Source: an uncultured Clostridia bacterium (lineage in GTDB: Bacteria; Bacillota; Clostridia; Monoglobales; Monoglobaceae). From it: a stretch of 64,000 nucleotides of DNA. Position numbers and translations under genes: made by a program. Below are positions 1-8,097 of the stretch, one piece after another. The stretch is from the NCBI GenBank assembly GCA_910580105.1, contig CAJTWN010000001.1, forward strand, positions 434,001-498,000, read 5' to 3'. A model generated the notes under the pieces. The model ran no database searches. It saw only the letters and a program-made list of their open reading frames with translations, and was not told the DNA's origin. Numbering within the stretch: the first letter of the stretch is position 1; each line of letters starts with the position of its first letter.

Positions 1-1
1 T

Positions 2-1048
2 CTGCACGGCCGCCCCAACATTTCTCCGGGTGATGTACTGACCATCCAATTTACCGATAGGCCGACACGCCAGGTTATTGTCAACAGCTATGCCTATCCC
101 TATATCTCTGAAGAACTTTTAGACAGCCAGCTCCCTTATCTTTCCTATCTTACCCCTTTTACCTATGGTATCAGTGAAACGGGAACCCTTCTGGATTTAA
201 ATGATGCCCAGCTAATTGCAGCTGCAAAGGCGCATCAGACGAAGTTATTGATGCACCTCTCCACCTTGACGGAAGAAGACACTTTCAGCAATGAACGGGC
301 AAGTATTATTTTAAGTGATAATACCCTGCAAAACAATCTCATCAATGAAATCATTGCGATGATACAACGAAAAGGTTATGATGGATTAGATGTTGACTTT
401 GAATTCATTTATCCGGAAGAAAAATATGCGTATACCGCTTTTCTGCAAAACCTTCGCCTGCGGTTAAATCCACTGGGATACCCCCTGTATTCTGCTCTTG
501 CGCCCAAAACAAGCGACACGCAGCAGGGAATTTTATATGAAGGCCATGACTATGCCGGCATAGCGGCAGCGGTCAATTATGTACTTTTGATGACCTATGA
601 ATGGGGCTATACTTATGGTCCGCCAATGGCAGTTGCACCCCTCAATTTGGTACGGCAGGTCGTTCTCTATGCCCTCACCCGGATTACCAGCGATAAAATC
701 TTGCTGGGCATTCCCACCTATGGTTATGACTGGAAGCTCCCCTTTGTCCGGGGAGAGAGCCGTGCAGAATCCATTTCCCCGGTGGAAGCTGTCAATCGTG
801 CGCAGAAATATCATGCTGAAATTCATTTTGACCCCACCGCACAGTCTCCCTGGTTTAAATATGCCGATGAAAACGGGGCCTTGCATGAAGTTTGGTTTGA
901 AAACGCCAGAAGCATCCGGGCAAAACTGAATTTAGTCTCTGAATTTGATTTAATGGGCGTTGGGTATTGGAATTCTATGCGTGACTTCCCTGAAAATTGG
1001 GCAGTTTTGAATTCCACCTTTTTGATTAATGACAATCCAACTATTTAG
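2..1048 (+). CDS. SleL/YaaH-type spore peptidoglycan hydrolase (GH18), 5' partial
   Basis: The reading frame is open from the first bases of the window, so the N-terminus, where LysM repeats usually sit in this family, is missing; 348 residues remain. The GH18 catalytic signature DGLDVDFE is at about residues 127-134 of the fragment, with the Glu as the acid/base, followed by an (A/S)-barrel continuation including LMTYEWG and GIPTYGYDW, both typical of SleL/YaaH. In Bacillus and Clostridium these enzymes are N-acetylglucosaminidases that degrade spore cortex fragments during germination. The first visible residues (SPGDVLTIQ) look like the end of a LysM domain. The stop overlaps the convergent CLC gene by 8 bases. 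Function is inferred from family; the exact subgroup cannot be set without the N-terminus. Confidence 0.85.
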   Translation: MHGRPNISPGDVLTIQFTDRPTRQVIVNSYAYPYISEELLDSQLPYLSYLTPFTYGISETGTLLDLNDAQLIAAAKAHQTKLLMHLSTLTEEDTFSNERASIILSDNTLQNNLINEIIAMIQRKGYDGLDVDFEFIYPEEKYAYTAFLQNLRLRLNPLGYPLYSALAPKTSDTQQGILYEGHDYAGIAAAVNYVLLMTYEWGYTYGPPMAVAPLNLVRQVVLYALTRITSDKILLGIPTYGYDWKLPFVRGESRAESISPVEAVNRAQKYHAEIHFDPTAQSPWFKYADENGALHEVWFENARSIRAKLNLVSEFDLMGVGYWNSMRDFPENWAVLNSTFLINDNPTI

Positions 1049-2306
1049 CATGAATATTAATAAATTCTGCCTTTAATTTGGAATACATGATTTTTTGACT
1101 CCCATAAAGACCATAATATCCTGAAAACATATAACTAATTGCGACTGCAAGGCCAAAAAATACCACAGCATTTGCATGAATATCGAAAAGCTCAATACTC
1201 AATAGCATAGAAGCAATTGGACAGTTGACCACACCGCAAAAGGTGGCAATCAAACCAATTGCCGCGGCAAATGTCGGCGGCAAACCAAACAGATGCCCGG
1301 CAAAACACCCAAATGTTGCACCAATAAAAAATGTGGGAACTATTTCACCGCCGCGAAACCCTGCACATATCGTCAATGCAGTAAACACTATTTTTAATAA
1401 AAAATCATAACTGCGCACTTCGCCTATTGTCAGCGCCCGCGCAATTACATGCACACCTGTTCCATTATAATCTGTGGTCCGTAGAACAAAGGTCAAAACA
1501 ACAAGAAACAGGCCAACACAAAAAATACGAATATATTCATTCGAAAACAACCGTTTCAGCAGAACGGTTGTTTTTCTTAATGCAAGACAAAAAAGGATGC
1601 TAACCCCCGCACAAAGAAACGCCAAAACAGCCACCTTTGCAACCGGCAAAAAATCCAGTTCCGGAATTGCCGCAAGGATATATCTTTCAGGTACCGCACC
1701 AAAAAAAGCAGCAACTTTAAATGCCAAAAGAGAAGATATAATACATGGAACAAATGCCGAATAATAAAATATCCCCACACTCACCACTTCCAGAGAAAAA
1801 ATGGTGGCTGTAAGCGGCGTTCCAAACAACGCCGTAAATACACTGCTCATTCCACAAAGAATGATGATGTGCATATCCTTTTCATCCAACCGCAGAACAT
1901 GCCCCAGCTGTGCGCCGATACCGCCGCCAAGCTGCAAAGCCGCCCCCTCTCTTCCGGCTGAACCGCCAAATAAATGGGTAATGATTGTACTGACAAAAAT
2001 TAATGGCGTTAAGACAAGGGGAACCTCTTCCCTCGTCCGGATGGACTGTATAATATTGTTCGTCCCCGTATGATGATTCATTTTGGTTATACGGTACATA
2101 AAAACAATCATCAAACCGCTGAGGGGCAAAAATGCAATTAATATTGGATTTGCCATACGAAACTCTGTCGCATATTCAATACCCTTATAAAACATTGTTC
2201 CGATTCCGCCGCCGATAACACCGGTGAATGTTGCAAGAATGGCCCACTTGATAAATGTTTTTATGTAGATATACAGCGGCATAAGCCGCTCTTTCAGGTT
2301 TTTCAT
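1041..2306 (-). CDS. CLC-family anion channel/antiporter, possibly the fluoride-exporting clade
   Basis: A 421-residue multi-spanning membrane protein. The start is the ATG at 2306, preceded by GGGAGGG; the longer frame upstream runs through the tRNA and is not credible. The CLC signature GREGAALQ is at about 118-125, with Glu120 at the position of the gating glutamate. The usual GSGIP anion motif is replaced by GTNNI (81-85), and the later GxFxP region reads GGEIVP. CLC-F fluoride/proton antiporters also lack the GSGIP serine, have GREG without a following Pro, and carry a Glu in the GGE segment, so a fluoride exporter is plausible. No fluoride riboswitch is visible upstream, where the tRNA terminator lies. 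CLC family is certain; substrate is inference. Confidence 0.85.
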   Translation of the reverse strand: MKNLKERLMPLYIYIKTFIKWAILATFTGVIGGGIGTMFYKGIEYATEFRMANPILIAFLPLSGLMIVFMYRITKMNHHTGTNNIIQSIRTREEVPLVLTPLIFVSTIITHLFGGSAGREGAALQLGGGIGAQLGHVLRLDEKDMHIIILCGMSSVFTALFGTPLTATIFSLEVVSVGIFYYSAFVPCIISSLLAFKVAAFFGAVPERYILAAIPELDFLPVAKVAVLAFLCAGVSILFCLALRKTTVLLKRLFSNEYIRIFCVGLFLVVLTFVLRTTDYNGTGVHVIARALTIGEVRSYDFLLKIVFTALTICAGFRGGEIVPTFFIGATFGCFAGHLFGLPPTFAAAIGLIATFCGVVNCPIASMLLSIELFDIHANAVVFFGLAVAISYMFSGYYGLYGSQKIMYSKLKAEFINIHAK

Positions 2307-2386
2307 CTTAATCCCTCCCTGCTTGCCATAGCAACCATTTTTATTAGACTGCAATTGAAACAACCATTCAATCATAATGAAAACGG

Positions 2387-2416
2387 AAAAAAACAGAGCA
2401 AGCTTTGCTTGCTCTG
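2387..2416 (-). terminator. Terminator of the tRNA-Leu/tRNA-Gln unit
   Basis: A perfect 10-bp stem (2394-2403 with 2407-2416), loop of 3, followed on the minus strand by seven T. It lies directly behind the tRNA-Gln 3' end. Confidence 0.9.
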
Positions 2417-2419
2417 CTG

Positions 2420-2493
2420 TGGCTGCCTGACTAGGATTCGAACCCAGACAAAGTGAGTCAGAGTCACTTGTGCTACCCTTACACAATCAGGCA
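2420..2493 (-). tRNA. tRNA-Gln (anticodon CUG)
   Basis: Read on the minus strand, the 7-bp acceptor stem TGCCTGA/TCAGGCA is perfect, the discriminator is G, and CCA is encoded at 2422-2420. The anticodon stem AGTGA/TCACT encloses the loop CTCTGAC, giving anticodon CTG, which reads CAG glutamine codons. The T arm contains GGTTCGAATCC. It is co-transcribed with the tRNA-Leu 6 bases upstream. Confidence 0.95.
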
Positions 2494-2499
2494 AAATAT

Positions 2500-2583
2500 T
2501 GGTGCGAGCAGTGGGACTTGAACCCACACGCCATAAGCACACGCCCCTCAAACGTGCCTGTCTGCCGGTTCCAGCATGCTCGC
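2500..2583 (-). tRNA. tRNA-Leu (anticodon GAG)
   Basis: An 84-base class II tRNA with a long variable arm, as expected for leucine. Acceptor GCGAGCA pairs with TGCTCGC, followed by A and an encoded CCA. The anticodon stem CACGT/GCGTG encloses TTGAGGG, giving GAG, which reads CUC. The T arm has GGTTCAAGTCC. It is first in the two-tRNA unit. Confidence 0.95.
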
Positions 2584-2626
2584 ATTTTCATGTTGAACAA
2601 GTCGTCCGTTTCATGACGACTCGCTT

Positions 2627-2655
2627 AGTATAGCATCTTTCCCGGCGTTTGTCAA
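2627..2655 (-). promoter_or_regulatory. Sigma-A promoter of the tRNA unit
   Basis: Minus strand: TTGACA (2655-2650), 17-base spacer, TATACT (2632-2627). Transcription should start near 2620. A small hairpin (GTCGT/ACGAC at 2601-2620) lies in the leader to be trimmed from the pre-tRNA. Confidence 0.85.
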
Positions 2656-2674
2656 CACTTTTTTTCAAATTTTT

Positions 2675-3346
2675 TTAAAAATTTCCATCGTACTTTTTCC
2701 TTATTATTCCATATAATTCTTCAGGGTTTTCTACAACAGAACCGGCGCCTGCACCTTCTAATTCTTCTCTGTTCCGAAAGCCCCAAAGCACACCGATGGT
2801 GCCTACTTCCGCATTTTTTCCAAAGTCAATGTCCACCGCAGAGTCTCCAATAAAAATAACATCTTCTTTCTCTATTGCATACATTTCCATCCAATTCAGC
2901 AAACTATCCGGAAAAGGTTTCTTCCTCACCCCATCCTGCTGGCCTTGTACAAAAGAAAATAAGTGCTTCGGGAACAATGCAGAAATAACTTTCTGTACCT
3001 GTTCCTGTGGCTTATTGGAAATAACTCCAAGCATAAATCCATCGGCTTTTAACTTTAAAAGACAAGAAATGATACCGGGATAGATTTTTGTATATTTACT
3101 GCAGTTTTGCAGATAGCAGTGCTGATACCTTTTCTCTACCTCTTCTATTCCGCTTCCGTCCTTTACAGGATTATTTTGTACAGCACGTGTACATAATATA
3201 CGCATTCCATTGCCAACCATATGATAATATTTGTCAATTTCATACGCTGCGTATCCACAAGACAGCAATGCCCTGTTCATAGCCATCGCTATATCTTTAA
3301 TTGAATCAATCAGTGTTCCATCCAAATCAAATGCACATAAACGCAT
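2675..3346 (-). CDS. HAD-superfamily phosphatase, phosphoglycolate phosphatase-like
   Basis: 223 residues from the ATG at 3346, which has a GGAGGG site 6 bases upstream; the longer frame lacks a ribosome site. HAD motif I is FDLDGTLIDS with nucleophile Asp7 and Asp9, motif II is GVISNK, the motif III lysine is in KKPFPDS, and motif IV is IFIGDSAVDID. The helical cap between motifs I and II fits the Gph/PpaX subclass of small-phosphoester phosphatases. Substrate cannot be told from sequence; phosphoglycolate or pyrophosphate are the usual ones. It is divergent from pdaB, and no good terminator follows: the T-rich tract near 2665 overlaps the tRNA promoter. Confidence 0.85.
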   Translation of the reverse strand: MRLCAFDLDGTLIDSIKDIAMAMNRALLSCGYAAYEIDKYYHMVGNGMRILCTRAVQNNPVKDGSGIEEVEKRYQHCYLQNCSKYTKIYPGIISCLLKLKADGFMLGVISNKPQEQVQKVISALFPKHLFSFVQGQQDGVRKKPFPDSLLNWMEMYAIEKEDVIFIGDSAVDIDFGKNAEVGTIGVLWGFRNREELEGAGAGSVVENPEELYGIIRKKYDGNF

Positions 3347-3469
3347 ATTATCCCTCCTGCCTTTCCTATTATAACCTTCTCTTTTCAAAATGTAAAGAAC
3401 CACAGGAAAATACACATGAATTCATCACTTTGAACATATATTGGTACAAATGCAAAAGGAGTGAATCGT

Positions 3470-4306
3470 ATGAAAATTTGGGTGATCAGCAAAAAACATG
3501 GAATGATGCTTGCCGCAGTTGTTTTGGTTTTATCCGCTTTCATCATTCTTGGAAACCATCAGATTACTTCCGTATCCAAAACACAAAAAGACCTTCCTAT
3601 TTATTGTGTCGATAAAGGGGATGAAAAAATACTTTCTATCTCTTTTGACGCCGCGTGGGGGAATGAGGACACACAAACCCTGATCGACATTCTCGGCAAA
3701 TACAATGTCAAAGCGACCTTTTTTGTCGTCGGCGGATGGGTTGATAAATATCCGGAATCTGTCAAAGCGCTCTCAGATGCCGGTCATGAAATCATGAATC
3801 ATTCCAATACCCATCCACACATGACGCAAATTTCAAAAGAAAAGATGGCAGAAGAATTAAATACCTGCAACGACAAAATAGAAAAGGTCACCGGTGTTCG
3901 GCCAACCCTTTTCCGCGCACCCTATGGCGATTATAACGACAGTGTCGTACAGACAATGCGTGAAAACGGCTGTTTTACCATTCAATGGGATGTGGATAGT
4001 CTTGACTGGAAAGACCTTGCAAGCACCGAAATTTTTGACCGTGTAACCAAAAAGGTAAAGCCGGGTTCCATTGTTTTGTTCCATAATGCAGCAAAACATA
4101 CACCGGAAGCTCTGCCAAGCATCATCGAAAAACTGCAGAGCGATGGTTACAAATTTGTTCCAATATCCGAACTGATTATCAAAGAAAATTATGCAATTGA
4201 CCCCTCCGGCAAACAATATGCACAAAACAACTCCAATGAAGAAAATACAAATGATAGAATGAATGAAAATAATAATGAAAATAACAACGAAAATGAAAAT
4301 AACTGA
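3470..4306 (+). CDS. pdaB: PdaB-type sporulation polysaccharide deacetylase
   Basis: 278 residues from ATG 3470 (AGGAG eight bases upstream; a GTG at 3461 lies inside that site). A membrane anchor spans about residues 12-28. The NodB deacetylase fold follows: motif 1 SFDAAWGNEDT (about 58-68), motif 2 NHSNTHPH with metal-binding His111 and His115, motif 3 FRAPYGDYN, motif 4 WDVDSLDW and motif 5 LFHN. The SFDAAWGNEDT variant of the first motif is the hallmark of PdaB (YbaN), which is needed late in Bacillus sporulation for spore stability. The tail after about residue 245 is low-complexity and Asn/Glu-rich, which is unusual for PdaB. An imperfect CATATATT upstream may be a sporulation sigma -10, but this is weak. 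Confidence 0.88.
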   Translation: MKIWVISKKHGMMLAAVVLVLSAFIILGNHQITSVSKTQKDLPIYCVDKGDEKILSISFDAAWGNEDTQTLIDILGKYNVKATFFVVGGWVDKYPESVKALSDAGHEIMNHSNTHPHMTQISKEKMAEELNTCNDKIEKVTGVRPTLFRAPYGDYNDSVVQTMRENGCFTIQWDVDSLDWKDLASTEIFDRVTKKVKPGSIVLFHNAAKHTPEALPSIIEKLQSDGYKFVPISELIIKENYAIDPSGKQYAQNNSNEENTNDRMNENNNENNNENENN

Positions 4307-4348
4307 ATATTGAAGCGCCAGTTGGCAAAAATAAGACGGGTGATCGAA

Positions 4349-4666
4349 ATGAAAATTGGCCATATTCATATTATCAATGCAGACAAAAAAAATCAACCGC
4401 TCTCATCTTTTGATCCGCATCACATCCTGTTGACCTGCGGACTCTCCTTCAATGCAACGGTTACTGCTTCAAGTATTGATGATGACGGATTTGTCTACTG
4501 TTTGCAGCGCAGTATCTTTACCCTGTCACACCGTGTTATTCTGCCCCAGGAATTTCATATTTCATGGCAGAAAAAAAGAGAAGACCTCTATCCGTGTCTT
4601 GAAACGGTAACGCTCCTTCTCGTCTGTGAAATTCCCATCGAAACAATCCGGGAGTTGCAGTTCTAA
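4349..4666 (+). CDS. Hypothetical protein, about 105 residues
   Basis: I do not recognise this protein. The likely start is ATG 4349 (MKIGHIHIINAD); a TTG at 4310, directly after pdaB, would add 13 basic residues. It has no signal peptide or membrane segment. A mixed alpha/beta pattern with SFNATVTASSIDDDGF in the middle and a C-terminal hydrophobic VTLLLVCEIPIE segment suggests a small soluble domain. It lies 42 bases after pdaB on the same strand and 65 bases before the SSB-like gene, so it may be co-transcribed with pdaB. Coding status is likely from the open frame and close spacing, but the ribosome site is poor. Confidence 0.5.
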   Translation: MKIGHIHIINADKKNQPLSSFDPHHILLTCGLSFNATVTASSIDDDGFVYCLQRSIFTLSHRVILPQEFHISWQKKREDLYPCLETVTLLLVCEIPIETIRELQF

Positions 4667-4682
4667 GCAAAAGAATTTTTAA

Positions 4683-4688
4683 TATAAT
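4683..4688 (+). promoter_or_regulatory. Likely -10 box of the SSB-like gene
   Basis: A perfect TATAAT overlaps the ATG at 4687 that would begin the longest frame. It supports starting translation downstream, at the TTG at 4732 with GGAG at 4720-4723. No convincing -35 lies at the right distance. Confidence 0.4.
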
Positions 4689-4731
4689 GAATATAGAAAA
4701 TAATAGATTGATACTGTTTGGAGTGAATAAT

Positions 4732-5361
4732 TTGGATAACAATTACTATGAAAACAACAAAGTGTCCGTGACCGGCATCGTATTAACAGAACCGCAATAT
4801 TCACATACCATTTGCGGAGAAAATTTTTACTTATTCAGACTGCAAATCCCACGGCTCAGCGAAAACGCAGACAATATTAATGTAACCATTTCCGAGCGCT
4901 TTTTTGTATCCTATAAGCCGGAAATCGGTGATTGTGTCATCATCAACGGCCAATTCAGATCCTATAACAATTTTTCTGATGTCGGCAATAAATTGATACT
5001 TACTGTATTTGTCAAAGACCTACTTAAGGCAGATGCAGATGTAAATATGCAAAATCCAAATAACATCTATTTAAACGGCTTTATCTGTAAACCGCCCATC
5101 TATCGAACCACCCCTTTCCAAAGAGAAATAACTGATATTTTACTTGCTGTCAACCGCTCCTATAACAAATCCGACTATATCCCCTGTATCGCCTGGGGCA
5201 GAAATGCCAAATTTGCCGAGAATCTGGCCGTTGGCACAAATCTGGCGGTCTGGGGGCGTATCCAAAGCCGGGAATATCAAAAACGTGTCGGAGAAGACAG
5301 CGTTGAAACAAAAACCGCTTATGAAGTCTCAATCAGCAAAATGGAAATAAAAGAAATTTAA
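4732..5361 (+). CDS. SSB-like protein with two OB folds
   Basis: 209 residues from TTG 4732, eight bases after GGAG; the ATG at 4687 lies inside a TATAAT box and has no ribosome site. Two successive OB-fold modules are visible. The first (about 10-100) runs from VSVTGIV to QFRSYNN and LILTVFVKD. The second (about 110-209) runs from IYLNGFICKPP through REITDILLAVNRSY and DYIPCIAWG to AVWGRIQSREY, which closely follows the bacterial SSB core. It lacks the acidic DDDIPF tail of canonical SSB. It probably binds single-stranded DNA and may be an accessory rather than the replicative SSB. A strong terminator follows. Confidence 0.7.
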   Translation: MDNNYYENNKVSVTGIVLTEPQYSHTICGENFYLFRLQIPRLSENADNINVTISERFFVSYKPEIGDCVIINGQFRSYNNFSDVGNKLILTVFVKDLLKADADVNMQNPNNIYLNGFICKPPIYRTTPFQREITDILLAVNRSYNKSDYIPCIAWGRNAKFAENLAVGTNLAVWGRIQSREYQKRVGEDSVETKTAYEVSISKMEIKEI

Positions 5362-5370
5362 AAACAGAAA

Positions 5371-5402
5371 CCCCAAAAGTTTACAAACTTTTGGGGTGTT
5401 TT
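5371..5402 (+). terminator. Terminator, bidirectional
   Basis: CCCCAAAAGTT (5371-5381) pairs with AACTTTTGGGG (5386-5396), followed by TGTTTT; the minus side is also T-rich. It separates the SSB-like gene from the convergent toprim gene. Confidence 0.85.
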
Positions 5403-5468
5403 CGTATCTACAAATCCATTTACTATTCTTCAACCGCATTCTGCAACTTCTGCCTCCCTATGCAGCTT

Positions 5469-6065
5469 TTATCCGTTCTGCCGGTCATGAATGCTTTTCA
5501 ATGCCTTTTGATAAAGAGAATAACCGCCCTGCTGGTTCAAAAATTCCAAAAGCGCATTGGTCGTTATTCTTTCCGGCAGATGCAGATGCCTAATCAGTTT
5601 TTTCCGCAGCAAAGCACTCTCGCTTCCGCCGGTCAAACCATCGCGGTATAAATCTGCCTTGGTCACCTTTTGCACCGCTTCTTCCGCTTTTTCTGACGCA
5701 TAAGGACGCAGCAATTCTTCCAATGTTACCAGCGGAATTCCTTCAACGCCAAGCAAACGCTCTTTTCCATACCGCTCTTTTCTTTTTTCCTTTCCCTCAA
5801 CCGCAGGGATATAGACCTGAAAAAATCGGCCGCTTTCACCAATGCACTGCTTCAAATACCGGCGAATACGAAATCCCGCTCCGTCCGAATCCGTCAGCAG
5901 GATAACCCCTTTCGTCCGCGCATAGTGTCGAATGCTCTGTATCAACTGCTTTGACCGGTACAATTGAAAGCCGTGTGTGCAGATAATCGGAGCATCCGTG
6001 ATCTTTCTCAAATGATTTTTATCATACTTTCCTTCTACAATAATTGCCTTTTCTATATGCAGCAT
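5469..6065 (-). CDS. RNase M5-like toprim protein (DUF4093 type)
   Basis: 198 residues from the ATG at 6065, preceded by GGAG; the longer frame overlaps the promoter region of the flippase gene. The N-terminal toprim domain has the acidic signature AIIVEGKYD (Glu and Asp near residues 9-13) and the DxD motif LLTDSDGAG. Further hallmarks are the basic linker EKRKERYGKE and a C-terminal helical region. Toprim proteins of this size include RNase M5, which matures 5S rRNA. The true rnmV usually sits beside ksgA, which is not here, so this could be the related DUF4093 protein of unknown role. It is divergent from the flippase. Confidence 0.65.
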   Translation of the reverse strand: MLHIEKAIIVEGKYDKNHLRKITDAPIICTHGFQLYRSKQLIQSIRHYARTKGVILLTDSDGAGFRIRRYLKQCIGESGRFFQVYIPAVEGKEKRKERYGKERLLGVEGIPLVTLEELLRPYASEKAEEAVQKVTKADLYRDGLTGGSESALLRKKLIRHLHLPERITTNALLEFLNQQGGYSLYQKALKSIHDRQNG

Positions 6066-6157
6066 CGCTTCTCCATCCTTTGTTTTTTCATTATATCCTG
6101 CAAAATTGGCATTGTCAAGCACTCCCCTTTCATATACTGCTATGAAGGGGTGAGCCA

Positions 6158-7474
6158 ATGAAGAAAAATATGATTTTTATGTGTGTGTCCGGACTCTTGT
6201 TTCGTATCATCGATTTTGTCATCCGGGCAGACGTAGCGGTTAAACTCGGTGAAAACGGGATGGGAATGTACGCCCTTGTTCTCGGCATCAATGGTATCAT
6301 GGCGGTTCTGGCAACAGGCGGCTTTGGTGTTGCGGTTTCCAACCTGATTCCACGTTATATTGGCCGGGAACCAAAAAAAGTAACCGAAATTATGAATACT
6401 TCTCTATACTGCGTCGGAAGCCTCAGTCTTTTTGTTATCCTGATGACCGCTTTATTCGGAAACCAAATTGCCACATATTATCTAAAGGAATCTGCCCTGC
6501 GCTTCAGCCTTTATTGTATGGCGCCCAGTCTGTTTTTTGTCGGGATTTCCTCCTGCATTAAGTCTTACTTCTATGCCCACGAGAAAATTGCCATCCCTCT
6601 ATTGTCCGAAATCCTGGAATTGTTTGTGAAATATCTCTGTGTGCACTTCTTAACAGAATATTTCCGAAAATATGGCATTGTCTTTATGTGTACCAGCGTT
6701 TTTATTGGTTTTACCATTGGGGAACTTTCATCTTTTTTGCTGCTCTCCATCGCATATCGCATACAAAAAAAGTGCGTTGCAGAGCAAACGCGGTATCTTC
6801 CTATCCTGAAACAAATCGTCAAAATTTGTCTTCCTGTTCTCATAGGTTCTTTTACCGTGTCCTTCTGCCGTACACAGGAAGACATCGGCATTCTTTCTCA
6901 GCTCAAACTCTTTGGCTGTACCCATCTTGCCGCCATGGAAAATCTCGGCGTGTTTAAAGGGATGCTGATGCCGATTCTGGTCTTTCCCCTCACCCTGGTC
7001 GGCTCTGTCACCCCCATCCTGGTTCCCAAAATCTCACGGCTTTACCATCTCCATGAAGGAAAATCCCTCAAACATACCATTCTCTCTCTCTATTTATACA
7101 CCTTCTGTATTTCCGCCCTCTTCACAGGCATTATTCTATGTTTTGGATATCAGCTGCTGGAAATACTCTACCATGACACAAACAGTTATTTATACCTGCG
7201 GTATCTTAGTTTTCTGCTTCCCTTTATCTTCCTGGACTGCAGTTCCTGTATCATCCTGAACGGCATGGGCAAGCAGGCTACCATTATGTTCATCAATATC
7301 AGTGACGCCATTCTTCGGCTGGCCATTGTCTATCTCACCATCCGGCACCTGGGCAATACCGGTTTTATCTTTTTAACAGCCTTCAGCAACCTTTATTCCT
7401 GTCTTCTCTCAACCCATTGTGTTTTCCATGCACTGAAGGAAAAAAAGATGCAGTTTCTCCCTGTCCGGACATAA
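6158..7474 (+). CDS. SpoVB-like polysaccharide flippase (MOP superfamily)
   Basis: 438 residues with about 12-14 hydrophobic helices and no other domain. The start ATG is preceded by GGGGTGA. The N-terminal segment (LLFRIIDFVIRADVAVKLGE, GMGMYALVLG, GGFGVAVSN) matches the SpoVB/PST branch of the MVF/MATE-like flippases. In Bacillus SpoVB is needed for spore cortex synthesis; related proteins move lipid-linked oligosaccharides across the membrane. With the spore-wall genes on this side of the window a sporulation role is plausible, but several paralogs are normal in Clostridia. The gene stands alone and ends in a shared terminator. Confidence 0.75.
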   Translation: MKKNMIFMCVSGLLFRIIDFVIRADVAVKLGENGMGMYALVLGINGIMAVLATGGFGVAVSNLIPRYIGREPKKVTEIMNTSLYCVGSLSLFVILMTALFGNQIATYYLKESALRFSLYCMAPSLFFVGISSCIKSYFYAHEKIAIPLLSEILELFVKYLCVHFLTEYFRKYGIVFMCTSVFIGFTIGELSSFLLLSIAYRIQKKCVAEQTRYLPILKQIVKICLPVLIGSFTVSFCRTQEDIGILSQLKLFGCTHLAAMENLGVFKGMLMPILVFPLTLVGSVTPILVPKISRLYHLHEGKSLKHTILSLYLYTFCISALFTGIILCFGYQLLEILYHDTNSYLYLRYLSFLLPFIFLDCSSCIILNGMGKQATIMFINISDAILRLAIVYLTIRHLGNTGFIFLTAFSNLYSCLLSTHCVFHALKEKKMQFLPVRT

Positions 7475-7477
7475 AAA

Positions 7478-7505
7478 TACGTATCCCGATTGGATACGTA
7501 CTTTT
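7478..7505. terminator. Bidirectional terminator
   Basis: Stem TACGTATCC (7478-7486) with GGATACGTA (7492-7500), loop of five. CTTTTC follows on the plus side and TTTTTAT on the minus side. It serves the flippase gene and the convergent gene at 7535. Confidence 0.8.
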
Positions 7506-7534
7506 CACGCGGCAATATATTTTCAGAGGCAGTT

Positions 7535-7963
7535 TTAAAGAAATTTTTTCAGCTGCTCAATATTGTCCTCTTCAATTTTTTGCAGCTTTTTCATCAGACT
7601 GCAAACATCGGGGTCGGTTCCCTGATAATCCCTGCTCTTTTGGATGGCCTGGATGACCCCCATCGTACTGCCCTGAATCATCATTTCTGCAATATGAGAA
7701 GTGGATTTGTCCGTCAGTGTTTCCATATTAATCATAAGATAGGCCCGGATTTTTTCAAATTTACCAACTTCCTGCCCCTCTTCTCCCAAAACTTTTAATC
7801 TTTCTTCCGCTTCCTGATGAATCTTCTGATATTTTTCAAGCTGGGCACTGAGATGCCGCTTCAGCTCTTCATCCTTAGAAATTTCCAGAATCTGCGGAAT
7901 TGTGGTCAGGCCCATACCCGTATTTTGGTAAATATATTCTAATAATTCTGCACTTGCCTGCAT
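7535..7963 (-). CDS. Hypothetical helical protein, 142 residues
   Basis: I do not recognise the family. The start is ATG 7963 with GGAGGTGA seven bases upstream; the longer frame begins inside the leader. The predicted content is almost entirely helical: four long amphipathic segments (about 3-25, 30-65, 70-100, 110-140) with Glu/Lys/Gln-rich surfaces, consistent with a ferritin-like or four-helix-bundle fold. No metal-binding ExxH pair is obvious, and there is no signal peptide. It forms its own transcription unit, separated from the uvr operon by a terminator. Confidence 0.65.
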   Translation of the reverse strand: MQASAELLEYIYQNTGMGLTTIPQILEISKDEELKRHLSAQLEKYQKIHQEAEERLKVLGEEGQEVGKFEKIRAYLMINMETLTDKSTSHIAEMMIQGSTMGVIQAIQKSRDYQGTDPDVCSLMKKLQKIEEDNIEQLKKFL

Positions 7964-8053
7964 GTGCTCACCTCCATGGATATAGTATGTACAGTTTTGC
8001 AAAATTTATCCATTACAGATGACTCTATACCAAACCCATTTGATAAGGTAAAG

Positions 8054-8078
8054 AAAAAGGACGGTCTTAGATCCGTCC
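8054..8078 (-). terminator. Terminator of the uvrB-uvrA-tautomerase operon
   Basis: Minus-strand stem GGACGG (8078-8073) with CCGTCC (8064-8059), then TTTTT. Confidence 0.85.
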
Positions 8079-8097
8079 CCTATATTCCTTCTTTATG

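Noticed and set aside
2307..2420. Fluoride riboswitch upstream of the CLC gene
   Set aside because: The interval is short and holds only the tRNA terminator and a ribosome site; no conserved riboswitch core.
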